From: Desulfacinum sp.
GTDB lineage: Bacteria; Desulfobacterota; Syntrophobacteria; Syntrophobacterales; DSM-9756
Direction of reading: 5' to 3'
Length of the DNA: 64,000 bases
NCBI GenBank assembly: GCA_014359885.1
Contig: JACIYN010000011.1
Span: 1-64,000 of the forward strand
The position numbers and the translations under genes were made by a program. This document shows positions 8,804 to 15,979 of this stretch, one piece after another. Below the pieces are notes generated by a model. The model was not told where the DNA came from, did no database searches, and was given only the letters and a program-made list of their open reading frames with translations. How positions within the stretch are numbered: position 1 is the stretch's first letter; every line of letters begins with the position of its first letter.

Positions 8804-9550
8804 ATGGACGATACCACGATCGCGCGACAAAAAGAACGGATACGCGAAGAGCTGCTGCAAACGGAGGCCTTCACGGACAACCCCCCGCCCCGATGGGGAA
8901 AGGCGGCGGAAAGGCTCCGTCGTCTGGCCTGCTATCGGACCGCCCAATGCATCCTGATCCCTCCGGTCCAGGCCTTTCGCCAGATGGCCCTGAACGCCCT
9001 CACGGACGGCAAGCGTCTCCTCCTGGCGACCCCCCGGCTCCAGAACGGGTTCTACCTGGTGGATCCCGCCGCGGTGCCCCCCCGCAGACGTCCCCAGGCC
9101 GTCGTTGCACACCGGTCCAACCCCTTCGCTCGACGCGTCGAATACGGTTTGCCGCGAGGCCCCCGCGTGGATCTCATCCTCACCCCGAGCCTGGCCGCGG
9201 CCCGCGACGGAAGCCGTCTGGGAGACGGCGAGGGCCACCTGGACATCCAGGCCGCCTGCCTGGCGGAACTGGGCTGGCTGCAGAAAGGGACACGGGTCGT
9301 CACGGTCGTGGCGCCCTTCCAGATCGTACCCCCTCTTCCCATGAAGAGCACGGACGTGGGGCTCCACTGGGTTCTGACCGAAGAGGAAGCGATCCGGACC
9401 GGCTGGAACCGCCCTGTCCAGGTGCCCCTTTTGTGGCCCCGCCTGGACAGGAAGACGGTGCGCCGAAACGACGTCCTCTTCTACCTGTCGGGGAAAAGGA
9501 GGCAGCAAAAACCCGCGCGATCCCACGGGAACCGGCACCGCGACGCATAA
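8804..9550 (+). CDS. 5-formyltetrahydrofolate cyclo-ligase-like protein
   Basis: 248 residues. The N-terminal helix DDTTIARQKERIREELL and the later strand DLILTPSLAA....LGDGEGHLDIQ fit the MTHFS/5-FTHF cyclo-ligase fold, which turns 5-formyl-THF into methenyl-THF with ATP. The usual G-G-G-Y-Y-D loop is changed to GDGEGHLD, as in the divergent MTHFSD-like branch, so catalytic identity is less sure. The start follows CCCGAGG. The C-terminus is basic (KRRQQKPARSHGNRHRDA). It is divergent from the aldolase gene and no plus-strand promoter was seen. Confidence 0.65.
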   Translation: MDDTTIARQKERIREELLQTEAFTDNPPPRWGKAAERLRRLACYRTAQCILIPPVQAFRQMALNALTDGKRLLLATPRLQNGFYLVDPAAVPPRRRPQAVVAHRSNPFARRVEYGLPRGPRVDLILTPSLAAARDGSRLGDGEGHLDIQAACLAELGWLQKGTRVVTVVAPFQIVPPLPMKSTDVGLHWVLTEEEAIRTGWNRPVQVPLLWPRLDRKTVRRNDVLFYLSGKRRQQKPARSHGNRHRDA

Positions 9551-9662
9551 TTCATTTTTCGTTGTCACGGCCCCCGCAATGGGGGTTCAGGGAACGCGCC
9601 ATTTGACCACCGACGAAAGACGCTGGGAGCGCAGATTGCCACGGAAACGGAGCAGAGGACGC

Positions 9663-10634
9663 ATGACGGCGAAAAGAACGGCGGGCGGCCCGGCAGCCGC
9701 CTTTTTCACGGTCCTTCTCACATGCCTTGCGGCGTGGATCCCTTCGGCGGCGGAAAAACAACCTCCTTCCGTCGCCATTGTGAAATATCCCTACGACCTG
9801 GAGACCCTCACCGTGGTGGGGGCTCCCCGCTGGCACCAGGTGCGCCCCAAGGAGACCTTGCTGGACATCGCCCGCCTGTACGGGTTGGGCTACAACGAGA
9901 TGGTGCTCCTCTATCCCAGGCTGGACCCGTGGCTGCCGCCCAAGCAAAAAAGCCTCATGATCCCCACCCTGTGGGTGCTCCCCCCGACCGAGCACGAAGA
10001 GCTGGTGATCAACCTGCCGGAGCTTCGCCTCTACTTTTTCAACAAGAAGGAAAAGACCGTTCAGACCTATCCCATCGGGATCGGGGACGAAGGCTGGGAG
10101 ACTCCCCTGGGGGTTTGTCGCATATCGGAAAAACGAGCCAATCCCACCTGGTACATCCCCGAATCGCTCCAGGAAAAGTACGGCCGGAAGACCATGCCCC
10201 CGGGCCCGGAGAACCCCCTGGGGGAATACATCCTGAAGCTTTCCCTGGGCCCCTACGGCATCCACGGGACCCACATGCCCTGGGGCGTGGGTCGTCTCAT
10301 CAGCCACGGCTGCATCCGCTGCTACCCGGAACACATCGCCGTGCTCTTTCCCCAGGTGCCCGTGGGCACCCGGCTGGAAATCATCTACGAACCCATCAAG
10401 CTGGGAGTGAAAGACGGGGCGGTCTACGTGGAGGCCCACCCCGACGTGTACCGCAGAATCGAAGATTACGAGCAATACGCGGCGGAAAAACTCAAATCCT
10501 TTCCTTTTGCGGAAAAGATAGACCGGGAACGATACTTTCTCGCCGCAAAACTTCAAAACGGAGTACCCACCAACGTCTCAAAACCGGCCGATGCGCTCCC
10601 CACAAGCCTGGTGCAATCCCACGCCGGCCCATAA
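9663..10634 (+). CDS. L,D-transpeptidase with N-terminal LysM-like segment
   Basis: 323 residues. A signal peptide (MTAKRT..AAAFFTVLLTCLAAW) is followed by a degenerate LysM-like stretch (WHQVRPKETLLDIARLYGL, about residues 60-110). The YkuD catalytic domain follows, with HGTHMPWGVGRLISHGCIRC; the Cys in SHGC is the nucleophile. Such ErfK/YbiS/YcfS enzymes make 3-3 cross-links in peptidoglycan or tether Lpp-type lipoproteins to it, in the periplasm. A small Lpp-like lipoprotein is encoded 100 bases downstream, which supports the tethering role. The open frame extends upstream of the chosen ATG, but the signal peptide begins here. Confidence 0.85.
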   Translation: MTAKRTAGGPAAAFFTVLLTCLAAWIPSAAEKQPPSVAIVKYPYDLETLTVVGAPRWHQVRPKETLLDIARLYGLGYNEMVLLYPRLDPWLPPKQKSLMIPTLWVLPPTEHEELVINLPELRLYFFNKKEKTVQTYPIGIGDEGWETPLGVCRISEKRANPTWYIPESLQEKYGRKTMPPGPENPLGEYILKLSLGPYGIHGTHMPWGVGRLISHGCIRCYPEHIAVLFPQVPVGTRLEIIYEPIKLGVKDGAVYVEAHPDVYRRIEDYEQYAAEKLKSFPFAEKIDRERYFLAAKLQNGVPTNVSKPADALPTSLVQSHAGP

Positions 10635-10641
10635 ATGCCCC

Positions 10642-10670
10642 TTGATTCCCCCCTATTTCTTGGATATCAT
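10642..10670 (+). promoter_or_regulatory. Sigma-70 promoter for the Lpp-like lipoprotein
   Basis: TTGATT (10642-10647) and TATCAT (10665-10670) separated by exactly 17 bases, close to consensus. The implied leader to the ATG at 10736 is about 60 bases. Confidence 0.65.
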
Positions 10671-10735
10671 CCCACGCTCACAAGGGGTAAGTGGTATTGG
10701 GGTGAAACAGTCAACCGAAATAGGAGGAAAGGGTT

Positions 10736-10996
10736 ATGAAGAGGGTTTTGGCGGTGTTCTTCGTAGTGGCTCTTTGTGCGTCCATGCTGGGCGGCTGCGC
10801 CAGCCAGAGCACGGTGAAGCAGCTCCAGGCCAACCAGGATCAGATCATGCAGCGCCTGGACAGCCTGGAAAAGTCCCAGATGGACAAGACTCAAGCCTGT
10901 GAGGACGCGGCCCGCCGCGCGGAAGCCGCTGCCGACCGCGCCGAGGCCATGGCCAACAAGTGCGAGTCCATTTTCATGAAGCACATGAAGAAGTAG
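10736..10996 (+). CDS. Small Lpp-like outer-membrane lipoprotein
   Basis: 86 residues. The signal peptide ends in the lipobox LGGC, so Cys21 would be acylated. The mature part is a continuous helix rich in Q, D, A and E with heptad-like spacing (VKQLQANQDQIMQRLDSL), followed by an alanine-rich stretch (ARRAEAAADRAEAMA) like the alanine-zipper lipoproteins. It ends in MKKHMKK-type basic residues (actual end FMKHMKK), comparable to the C-terminal Lys that E. coli Lpp uses for attachment to peptidoglycan. The L,D-transpeptidase just upstream is a good candidate for the attaching enzyme. Strong AGGAAAGG ribosome site; own promoter and terminator. Confidence 0.75.
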   Translation: MKRVLAVFFVVALCASMLGGCASQSTVKQLQANQDQIMQRLDSLEKSQMDKTQACEDAARRAEAAADRAEAMANKCESIFMKHMKK

Positions 10997-11020
10997 TTTC
11001 CTCTCCAACGCTCCAAACGA

Positions 11021-11057
11021 AAAGGCCGGCGTCCCCTGGGGGCGCCGGCCTTTTTTT
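11021..11057. terminator. Intrinsic terminator, probably bidirectional
   Basis: Stem AAGGCCGGCGTCCCC / GGGGGCGCCGGCCTT followed by a run of T on the plus strand. It lies between the lipoprotein gene and the convergent end of the mla operon. The A residues before the stem give only a short T run on the minus strand. Confidence 0.85.
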
Positions 11058-11081
11058 CCGTCTCCGGGAATCCTCCGTCGT

Positions 11082-11540
11082 CTACTTCTTTTCCCCGATC
11101 TGGCCGAAGACGTATTTTCCCAGGAGATCCTCCACATCCAGGGGCGGCTGGGTATCCATGATCCATCCCCCCGGTTCGATGTACACGTCCGATCCTCCGG
11201 CGGTAATGGAGATGTACTTGTCCCCGATGATGCCCATGGTCTTGATGGAGGCAATGACGTCTTCTTCCAGTTTGACGTCTTTTTGGATCCTCAAGGTCAC
11301 CACCGCCTCGCCGCCTTCCAAGCGGATGTTTTCCACCTGCCCGATTTCCACGCCCGCCATGGTCACCGCGGCCTTCTTCTTCAGGCCCGAAACGTTGGAA
11401 AACCGGGCGTGGACCACGTAATCGGAGCTTCCCCACAGGCGCACGTCCCCCAGGTTCAGCGACAGATAGGCCACGCAGGCGAGACCGATCACGATGAAGA
11501 GTCCCACTCCGGCTTCCAACCCCCACGAATTCCGATTCAT
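11082..11540 (-). CDS. mlaD: MlaD-like MCE-domain substrate-binding protein
   Basis: 152 residues with one N-terminal membrane anchor (VGLFIVIGLACVAYLSL) and a single MCE domain (FSNVSGLKKKAAVTMAGVEIGQV..). MlaD proteins sit in the periplasm as a hexameric ring on the MlaE permease and carry phospholipids across. It is the last gene of a minus-strand STAS - ATPase - permease - MCE cluster. Length is typical of the short MlaD form. The convergent terminator at 11021-11057 lies just beyond its stop. Confidence 0.88.
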   Translation of the reverse strand: MNRNSWGLEAGVGLFIVIGLACVAYLSLNLGDVRLWGSSDYVVHARFSNVSGLKKKAAVTMAGVEIGQVENIRLEGGEAVVTLRIQKDVKLEEDVIASIKTMGIIGDKYISITAGGSDVYIEPGGWIMDTQPPLDVEDLLGKYVFGQIGEKK

Positions 11541-11613
11541 CGGCTTGATTCCTCCAAGTGTCTGCGGTTCTCGGTCGAAGGCCCGCGGCCTCCGCTACCC
11601 CTCCCCCACGACC

Positions 11614-12450
11614 TCAAAGCAAAATGGATGTGGCCACGTAGTCGCTCACCAGAATGGCCACCGACGAGACCACCACGGCATCCGTGGTGGCCCGGCCCAC
11701 GTCTTCCGGCCCGAAGCTTCCCCGGTCCACGCCGGCGTAATAGCCCTTGTAGGTGCAGATCCAGACGAAGAGCACGGCGAACAGGAAGGACTTGACGATG
11801 CCCATGTAGACGTCCAGCCATTCCACGCTCTTTTGCATGCCGTCCAGATAGGCGCCCGGATTCACCCCCAGAAGCGACACCCCCACCAGGTAGCCTCCCA
11901 CGATGCCCACCACGTCGAAGAAGGCCGTCAGGAGCGGCACGGCCACCAGGGAGGCCACCAGCCGGGGGGTGATCAGGTAGGCATGGGGATCGATGGCCAT
12001 GCATTCCAGGGCGTCGATCTGCTCCTCGATCCGCATGATGCCGATCTCGGCGCAAATGGCCGAGCCCGCGCGCCCCGTGACCATGAGCGCCGACAGCACC
12101 GGGCCCAGCTCCCGGATGAGACTCAAGGCCACGGCGGCCCCCAAAAGGCCTTCCGAGCCGAACTTGGAAAGCGTGTAGTAGCCTTGAAGCCCCAGCACCA
12201 TGCCCGTGAAGGCGGCGGTAAAGCCGATCACGAAAAAGGACTTGGTGCCGATGAAATGAACGTGGCGAAGGACGCTGTGGAATTTCCCGGGCCGTCGAAC
12301 AAGGCCCCGAACGGCATAGATGAGAAAAATGCCGGCCCGCCCGGTCCCCCGCACCTGCTCCAGGGCCCACCGCCCCAGTCTTCTCAAAAGCTCCACCAAG
12401 GGTCCCTCCGTCGCCTGAACCCGGTACGCCTTCCGCGTCCGGGATGTCAT
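11614..12450 (-). CDS. mlaE: MlaE-like ABC transporter permease
   Basis: 278 residues with about five hydrophobic segments from residue 70 on. It carries the conserved permease stretch LIRELGPVLSALMVTGRAGSA and the EIGIMRIEEQIDALE coupling helix of the MlaE/YrbE family. In the inner membrane it forms the channel core of the Mla phospholipid transporter. Start and upstream ATPase stop overlap by four bases. An N-terminal extension of about 40 residues precedes the usual start of the family. 73 bases separate it from mlaD. Confidence 0.9.
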   Translation of the reverse strand: MTSRTRKAYRVQATEGPLVELLRRLGRWALEQVRGTGRAGIFLIYAVRGLVRRPGKFHSVLRHVHFIGTKSFFVIGFTAAFTGMVLGLQGYYTLSKFGSEGLLGAAVALSLIRELGPVLSALMVTGRAGSAICAEIGIMRIEEQIDALECMAIDPHAYLITPRLVASLVAVPLLTAFFDVVGIVGGYLVGVSLLGVNPGAYLDGMQKSVEWLDVYMGIVKSFLFAVLFVWICTYKGYYAGVDRGSFGPEDVGRATTDAVVVSSVAILVSDYVATSILL

Positions 12451-13268
12451 GAACGATCACGGCCTCCCGCCGCGGCCAGGAGCTCCGCCAGGTACCCGTC
12501 CTGGTCCCGGGCCCTTTCGTCGGCCCGCCGGCTCAGGAACTGGACCACCCGCTCGTCCCGGCTTTCCCGGATGGACTCCGGCGGTCCGACGGCCAGCACC
12601 CGGCCCTGGTCCAGCACGATGAGCTGATCCGCAATGCGAAAGGCGCTTTCCAGTTCGTGGGTCACCACGATGAGCGTCATGCCCATGGCTTCCCGCAGTT
12701 CCAAAATAAGGTCGTCCAGGCCGGCGGCGGTGATGGGATCCAGCCCCGAAGAGGGTTCGTCCACAAAGAGGATCTCCGGGTCCATGGCCAGCGCCCGTGC
12801 GAGCCCGGCCCTCTTTCGCATCCCTCCGCTCAGCTGGGACGGCATGTAATCGGCGAACCGGGTGAGGCCCACCTGGTGGAGCTTGATCCGCACCATGATG
12901 GAGATGGTGGGTTCCGCAAGGCGCGTGTGCACCCTGAGCGGCACGGCGATATTGTCCCGCACGGTCATGGAATTGAAGAGGGCTCCGGCCTGGAAGAGCA
13001 CGCCGATCCGCTTTCGGTAGGCTTCCATCTCCCGGGAATCGAAAGCGGCCAGATCCTTCCCGTCCACGAAAATCTGTGCGGGATCCGTGGGCTTGAGGCC
13101 GATCAGGTGGCGAAGCAGCGTGCTCTTGCCGCAGCCGCTCACCCCCATGATGACGGTCACCTTCCCCGCCGGCACCCGAAAGGAGATGTCTTCGAGAACC
13201 TGCCTGCGGCCGTAGAAGCTGTTGAGGTTTCTGACTTCCAGGATTGAGCGCGCATCATCCGCGGCCAT
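12447..13268 (-). CDS. mlaF: MlaF-like ABC transporter ATP-binding protein
   Basis: 273 residues with Walker A GVSGCGKST, signature LSGGMRKRAGLARAL, Walker B ILFVDEPSSGLDP and the H-loop VVTHEL. The LSGGM variant and SSGLDP are typical for MlaF/Ttg2A. It powers lipid movement by the MlaE permease. The ATG at 13268 has GGGAGCG upstream and overlaps the end of the STAS gene by 14 bases. A further upstream in-frame ATG (13295) would lie deeper in that gene and has no ribosome site. Confidence 0.9.
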   Translation of the reverse strand: MAADDARSILEVRNLNSFYGRRQVLEDISFRVPAGKVTVIMGVSGCGKSTLLRHLIGLKPTDPAQIFVDGKDLAAFDSREMEAYRKRIGVLFQAGALFNSMTVRDNIAVPLRVHTRLAEPTISIMVRIKLHQVGLTRFADYMPSQLSGGMRKRAGLARALAMDPEILFVDEPSSGLDPITAAGLDDLILELREAMGMTLIVVTHELESAFRIADQLIVLDQGRVLAVGPPESIRESRDERVVQFLSRRADERARDQDGYLAELLAAAGGRDRS

Positions 13269-13581
13269 GGTTCGCTCCCGCATCGGCCAGAACATCCAAC
13301 CGGGCCAGTTCCAGCATTTTCATGACGGCATCGCTCGCCTTCTCCAGGCGCCAGGCGCCCCCCTTGCCCGTCACCAGATTCCGCAGTTCCACCAGGAGCG
13401 CCACGCCCGCCGTGTCCATGCGTTCGATCCCCGCCAGGTCCACCACAACCTCCGTGGGGCGCCGCTTCTTGAAGGCCTTCAGGAGACCTTTTCGGATACC
13501 GGGAACCGTTTCCAGGTCCAGCCGGCCCTGGATGGCAATGGATACCGCGCCGTCCTCGTTCCAGTCCACTCGAATTGCCAT
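13255..13581 (-). CDS. mlaB: STAS-domain protein, probable MlaB
   Basis: 108 residues forming one STAS domain: strands SIAIQGRLDLETV and EVVVDLAGIERMDTAGVALL, with DTAG in place of the usual D-S-(A/S)-G. In the Mla system MlaB is the small STAS partner that steadies the MlaF ATPase dimer. Here it is the first gene of the operon, overlapping mlaF. The Thr at the usual Ser position also occurs in MlaB proteins. The upstream region is a heptamer-repeat array with no clear promoter. Confidence 0.75.
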   Translation of the reverse strand: MAIRVDWNEDGAVSIAIQGRLDLETVPGIRKGLLKAFKKRRPTEVVVDLAGIERMDTAGVALLVELRNLVTGKGGAWRLEKASDAVMKMLELARLDVLADAGANHGRG

Positions 13582-13598
13582 GAAACAACCCTTGTCCG

Positions 13599-13654
13599 TT
13601 AGGCGTGAGGCGTCAGGCGTGAGGCGTTAGGCGTGAGGCGTTAGGGGTTAGGGG
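13599..13654. repeat. Heptamer tandem array (GCGTGAG/GCGTTAG)
   Basis: About seven degenerate 7-bp units, GCGTGAG, GCGTCAG, GCGTTAG, GGGTTAG, lying 18 bases upstream of the mlaB start. First of three different heptamer arrays in the gap 13582-14021. Confidence 0.75.
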
Positions 13655-13734
13655 CGGCCCTTGGGGATGGCGTCTTCCGCGTCCTTCTCCCCCATTTTCC
13701 AAAGGGGGGCCGGGGGGATTCCCCCCTATCCCAT

Positions 13735-13793
13735 ACCCCTCTATCCCCTAATCCTTAATCCTCTAATCCTTTAATCCTTCAGCCCTTCAGCCC
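13735..13793. repeat. Heptamer tandem array (TAATCCT)
   Basis: Degenerate 7-bp units of the type TAATCCT/TAATCCC merging into TTCAGCC. The same unit family occurs at 25901-25952 and, in reverse complement, at 23825-23862. Confidence 0.75.
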
Positions 13794-13828
13794 ACGCCCG
13801 GGCAACGCCCCGTAGGATCCACCCACCC

Positions 13829-13920
13829 CTCACTCGTCACTCGTCACTCGTCACTCGTCACTCGTCACCCGTCACCCGTCACCCGTCACCCGTCACTCAC
13901 CACTCACCACTCACCACTCG
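13829..13920. repeat. Heptamer tandem array (CACTCGT/CACCCGT)
   Basis: About thirteen 7-bp units, first CACTCGT, then CACCCGT, then CACTCAC. It ends just before the promoter of the nitroreductase gene. Confidence 0.8.
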
Positions 13921-13931
13921 TCCGCCCTTCC

Positions 13932-13961
13932 TTGACCCCCGTCGTGCCTTACGAATATACT
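13932..13961 (+). promoter_or_regulatory. Sigma-70 promoter for the nitroreductase/hydrolase pair
   Basis: TTGACC (13932-13937), 18-base spacer, TATACT (13956-13961). Leader to the ATG at 14022 is about 54 bases. It directly follows the CACTCGT array. Confidence 0.7.
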
Positions 13962-14021
13962 CGGCTGACTTACGTTTGGCCATAAATTCCATGCGACCGA
14001 CAAGCACCCCAAGGAGTGGTC

Positions 14022-14546
14022 ATGAGCGAAGTCCAAGACAGGCCGGCCGTGCTGCAGGCCATTTACGAACGGAGGAGCGTCCGCCATTTCCAGGACGCTC
14101 CGGTGGATCGGGACCAGGTGATGGAGGCCCTGCGGGCGGCTTCCTGGGCCCCGTCGGGCCTCAACAACCAGCCGTGGCGCTTCGCCCTGGTCTGGGATGC
14201 GGAACTCAAGAACACCCTGGCGGGCCTGACCCGGTATGCCTCCACCCTGAAGGCCGCGGCCGTTCTGATCCCCGTCTTCCTCGACAAGGAAAGCTCCTAC
14301 GACTACGTGAAGGACTGCCAGGCCGTGGGCGCGGCCCTCCAGAATCTCCTTCTGGCCTGCCACGCCCAGGGGCTCGGCGCCGTCTGGATCGGCGAGATCC
14401 TCAAGAACAAGGAAAAGGTGCGGGAAGCCCTGGGACTTCCGGAACGGCTGGAGCTCATGGCCGTGGTGGCCGTGGGCCATCCGGCGCACACCAAGCAGTC
14501 GTCGCACCGTCGCCCCCTGGAAGAACTGATCGTCTTCGAACGATAA
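14022..14546 (+). CDS. Nitroreductase family protein
   Basis: 174 residues. The FMN-binding N-terminal motif is ERRSVRHFQDAPVDRDQVMEALRAASWAPSGLNNQPWRF, here seen around residues 15-53, with S-G-L-N-N-Q-P-W being highly diagnostic. A later GAALQNLLLACHAQGLGAVWIGE matches the dimer/FMN segment. Such flavoproteins reduce nitro groups, quinones or other acceptors with NAD(P)H in the cytoplasm. ATG with AAGGAG upstream. An MBL-fold hydrolase follows 23 bases downstream and is probably co-transcribed. Confidence 0.88.
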   Translation: MSEVQDRPAVLQAIYERRSVRHFQDAPVDRDQVMEALRAASWAPSGLNNQPWRFALVWDAELKNTLAGLTRYASTLKAAAVLIPVFLDKESSYDYVKDCQAVGAALQNLLLACHAQGLGAVWIGEILKNKEKVREALGLPERLELMAVVAVGHPAHTKQSSHRRPLEELIVFER

Positions 14547-14569
14547 CCCTCCAACTCGAAGGACGCGCA

Positions 14570-15202
14570 ATGATCCTGGAACACTACGTGGTGGGCATGC
14601 TCCAGACCAACTGCTACCTGGTCGCCGACGAGGAAACCCGGCAGGCGGTGGTCATCGACCCGGGCAGCGATGCGGACCGGATCGCCGGAAGGATTCGCCA
14701 ACTGGGCCTGGACCTGGTGGCGATCCTGAACACCCACGGCCACTTCGACCACGTCATGGATGCCTGGACCTTGAAGGAAGAGCTGGGCGGCCTCATCTTT
14801 CTGCACCCCAAGGACGAACCGCTCCTTTCCGACCACAAGGTGGGTTTGGGGGCCCTCTTTGCGTCCCTGGCCAAATCGCCCCGCGGCAAGGTGGACGAAT
14901 GGCTGGAGGAAGGAGAGGAACTCACCTTCGGATCCATTCGCATGACGGTCCTGGAAACCCCGGGGCACACCCCCGGCCACGTGGCTTTCTATCTACCCGA
15001 CGCCGGAGTCCTCTTCGTGGGCGACACCCTCTTTGCGGGGTCCATCGGCCGGACCGATTTTCCCGGCGGGTCCTACAACCAGCTCATCCGGTCCGTGGAG
15101 GAAAAGATCTTCACCCTGGACGGCCGGACGAAGGTCTACCCCGGCCACGGCCCCCACACCACGGTGGAGCGGGAGCGCCGAACCAATCCGTTTTTCAACT
15201 GA
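14570..15202 (+). CDS. MBL-fold metallo-hydrolase (glyoxalase II-like)
   Basis: 210 residues. Metal ligands of the metallo-beta-lactamase fold are all visible: THGHFDHV (HxHxDH), ETPGHTPGH, FVGDTLF and YPGHGP. Glyoxalase II and related enzymes hydrolyse thioesters such as S-lactoylglutathione; in an anaerobe the real substrate may be another thioester. Start ATG follows AAGGACGCGCA. It lies 23 bases after the nitroreductase gene and 24 bases before a lipoprotein gene. Confidence 0.87.
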   Translation: MILEHYVVGMLQTNCYLVADEETRQAVVIDPGSDADRIAGRIRQLGLDLVAILNTHGHFDHVMDAWTLKEELGGLIFLHPKDEPLLSDHKVGLGALFASLAKSPRGKVDEWLEEGEELTFGSIRMTVLETPGHTPGHVAFYLPDAGVLFVGDTLFAGSIGRTDFPGGSYNQLIRSVEEKIFTLDGRTKVYPGHGPHTTVERERRTNPFFN

Positions 15203-15226
15203 AAAAGAGAGGAAGAGGAGGGGACC

Positions 15227-15667
15227 ATGAACCGCCGACTTGGAACCGTCGTGATGGTGACCGCGCTTTTGAGTCTCTCCCTGGGGGGGTGCGCCTGGTT
15301 TCAGCGGGAAACCCCGGCCGGAACCGAACAGGCGCCGCAGCCCACCGCCGCATCGGCGCCCATGTTCTACGACTTCCAGGACATCCCCGTTCCCAGCGAG
15401 CTGAGTCTCCAGTCCGACCAATCCACCGTGTTCCAGGGGGGCGGCGTCAAAACGGGCCTGCTGGTCTTCAAGGGCCGTGTGGACCCCGGTTCGGTCATCA
15501 ATTTCTTCCAGGTGTCTCTGGCCCGGGAAAAATGGCGGATGAAGGGCAGCATCCGTTACCGCAAGTCCCTGCTCCTTTTTGAAAAGGACGACCGATTCTG
15601 CATCATCAACGTCCATGAGGGGCATCTGTACACCTACGTGGAGATCTACGTGGTGCCCACGATGTAG
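15227..15667 (+). CDS. Lipoprotein, DUF family unknown
   Basis: 146 residues with a signal peptide ending in the lipobox LGGC (Cys22). After a short proline/alanine linker comes a compact domain: FYDFQDIPVPSELSL, then VDPGSVINFFQVSLAREKWRMKG, rich in beta and one helix. Related lipoproteins with 'F.DIPVP..L' and 'FF...L...GW' occur in other sulfate reducers, but no function is known to me. GAGGAGGGGACC precedes the ATG. Possibly the third gene of the unit that starts at 14022. Confidence 0.75.
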   Translation: MNRRLGTVVMVTALLSLSLGGCAWFQRETPAGTEQAPQPTAASAPMFYDFQDIPVPSELSLQSDQSTVFQGGGVKTGLLVFKGRVDPGSVINFFQVSLAREKWRMKGSIRYRKSLLLFEKDDRFCIINVHEGHLYTYVEIYVVPTM

Positions 15668-15670
15668 GAG

Positions 15671-15750
15671 CAAGGGGAAAGGGGAAAGGGAAAAGGTTAA
15701 AGGTTAAAGGGAAAAGGTTAAAGGTTAAAGGGAAAAGGGGAAAGGGGAGA
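15671..15750. repeat. Purine-rich tandem array (GGGAAAA/GGTTAAA)
   Basis: Degenerate 7- and 14-bp units such as GGGAAAAGGTTAAA. On the opposite strand it is the same family as the long pyrimidine array at 51366-51710. First of three arrays in the gap 15668-15979. Confidence 0.75.
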
Positions 15751-15767
15751 GGCGGGACAGACGTGCC

Positions 15768-15845
15768 CTACTCCTCACTCCTCACTCCTCACTCCTCACT
15801 CCTTACTCCTTACCCCTTACTCCTTACCCCTTACTCCCCACTCCT
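15768..15845. repeat. Heptamer tandem array (ACTCCTC/ACTCCTT)
   Basis: About eleven 7-bp units: ACTCCTC repeated, then ACTCCTT and ACCCCTT variants. Confidence 0.8.
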
Positions 15846-15846
15846 A

Positions 15847-15976
15847 ACGACTGACGGATCACGGATCACGGATTACGGATTACGACTCACGACTTACGAC
15901 TCACGACTTACGACTTACGACTTACGACTCACGACTCACGACTCACGACTCACGACTCACGGATTACGGATCACGA
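15847..15976. repeat. Heptamer tandem array (ACGACTC/ACGACTT/ACGGATT)
   Basis: About eighteen 7-bp units with first ACGGATC/ACGGATT, then ACGACTC/ACGACTT, then ACGGATT again. It ends four bases before the coaBC start, so it occupies the whole leader and normal promoter position. Confidence 0.8.
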
Positions 15977-15979
15977 AAA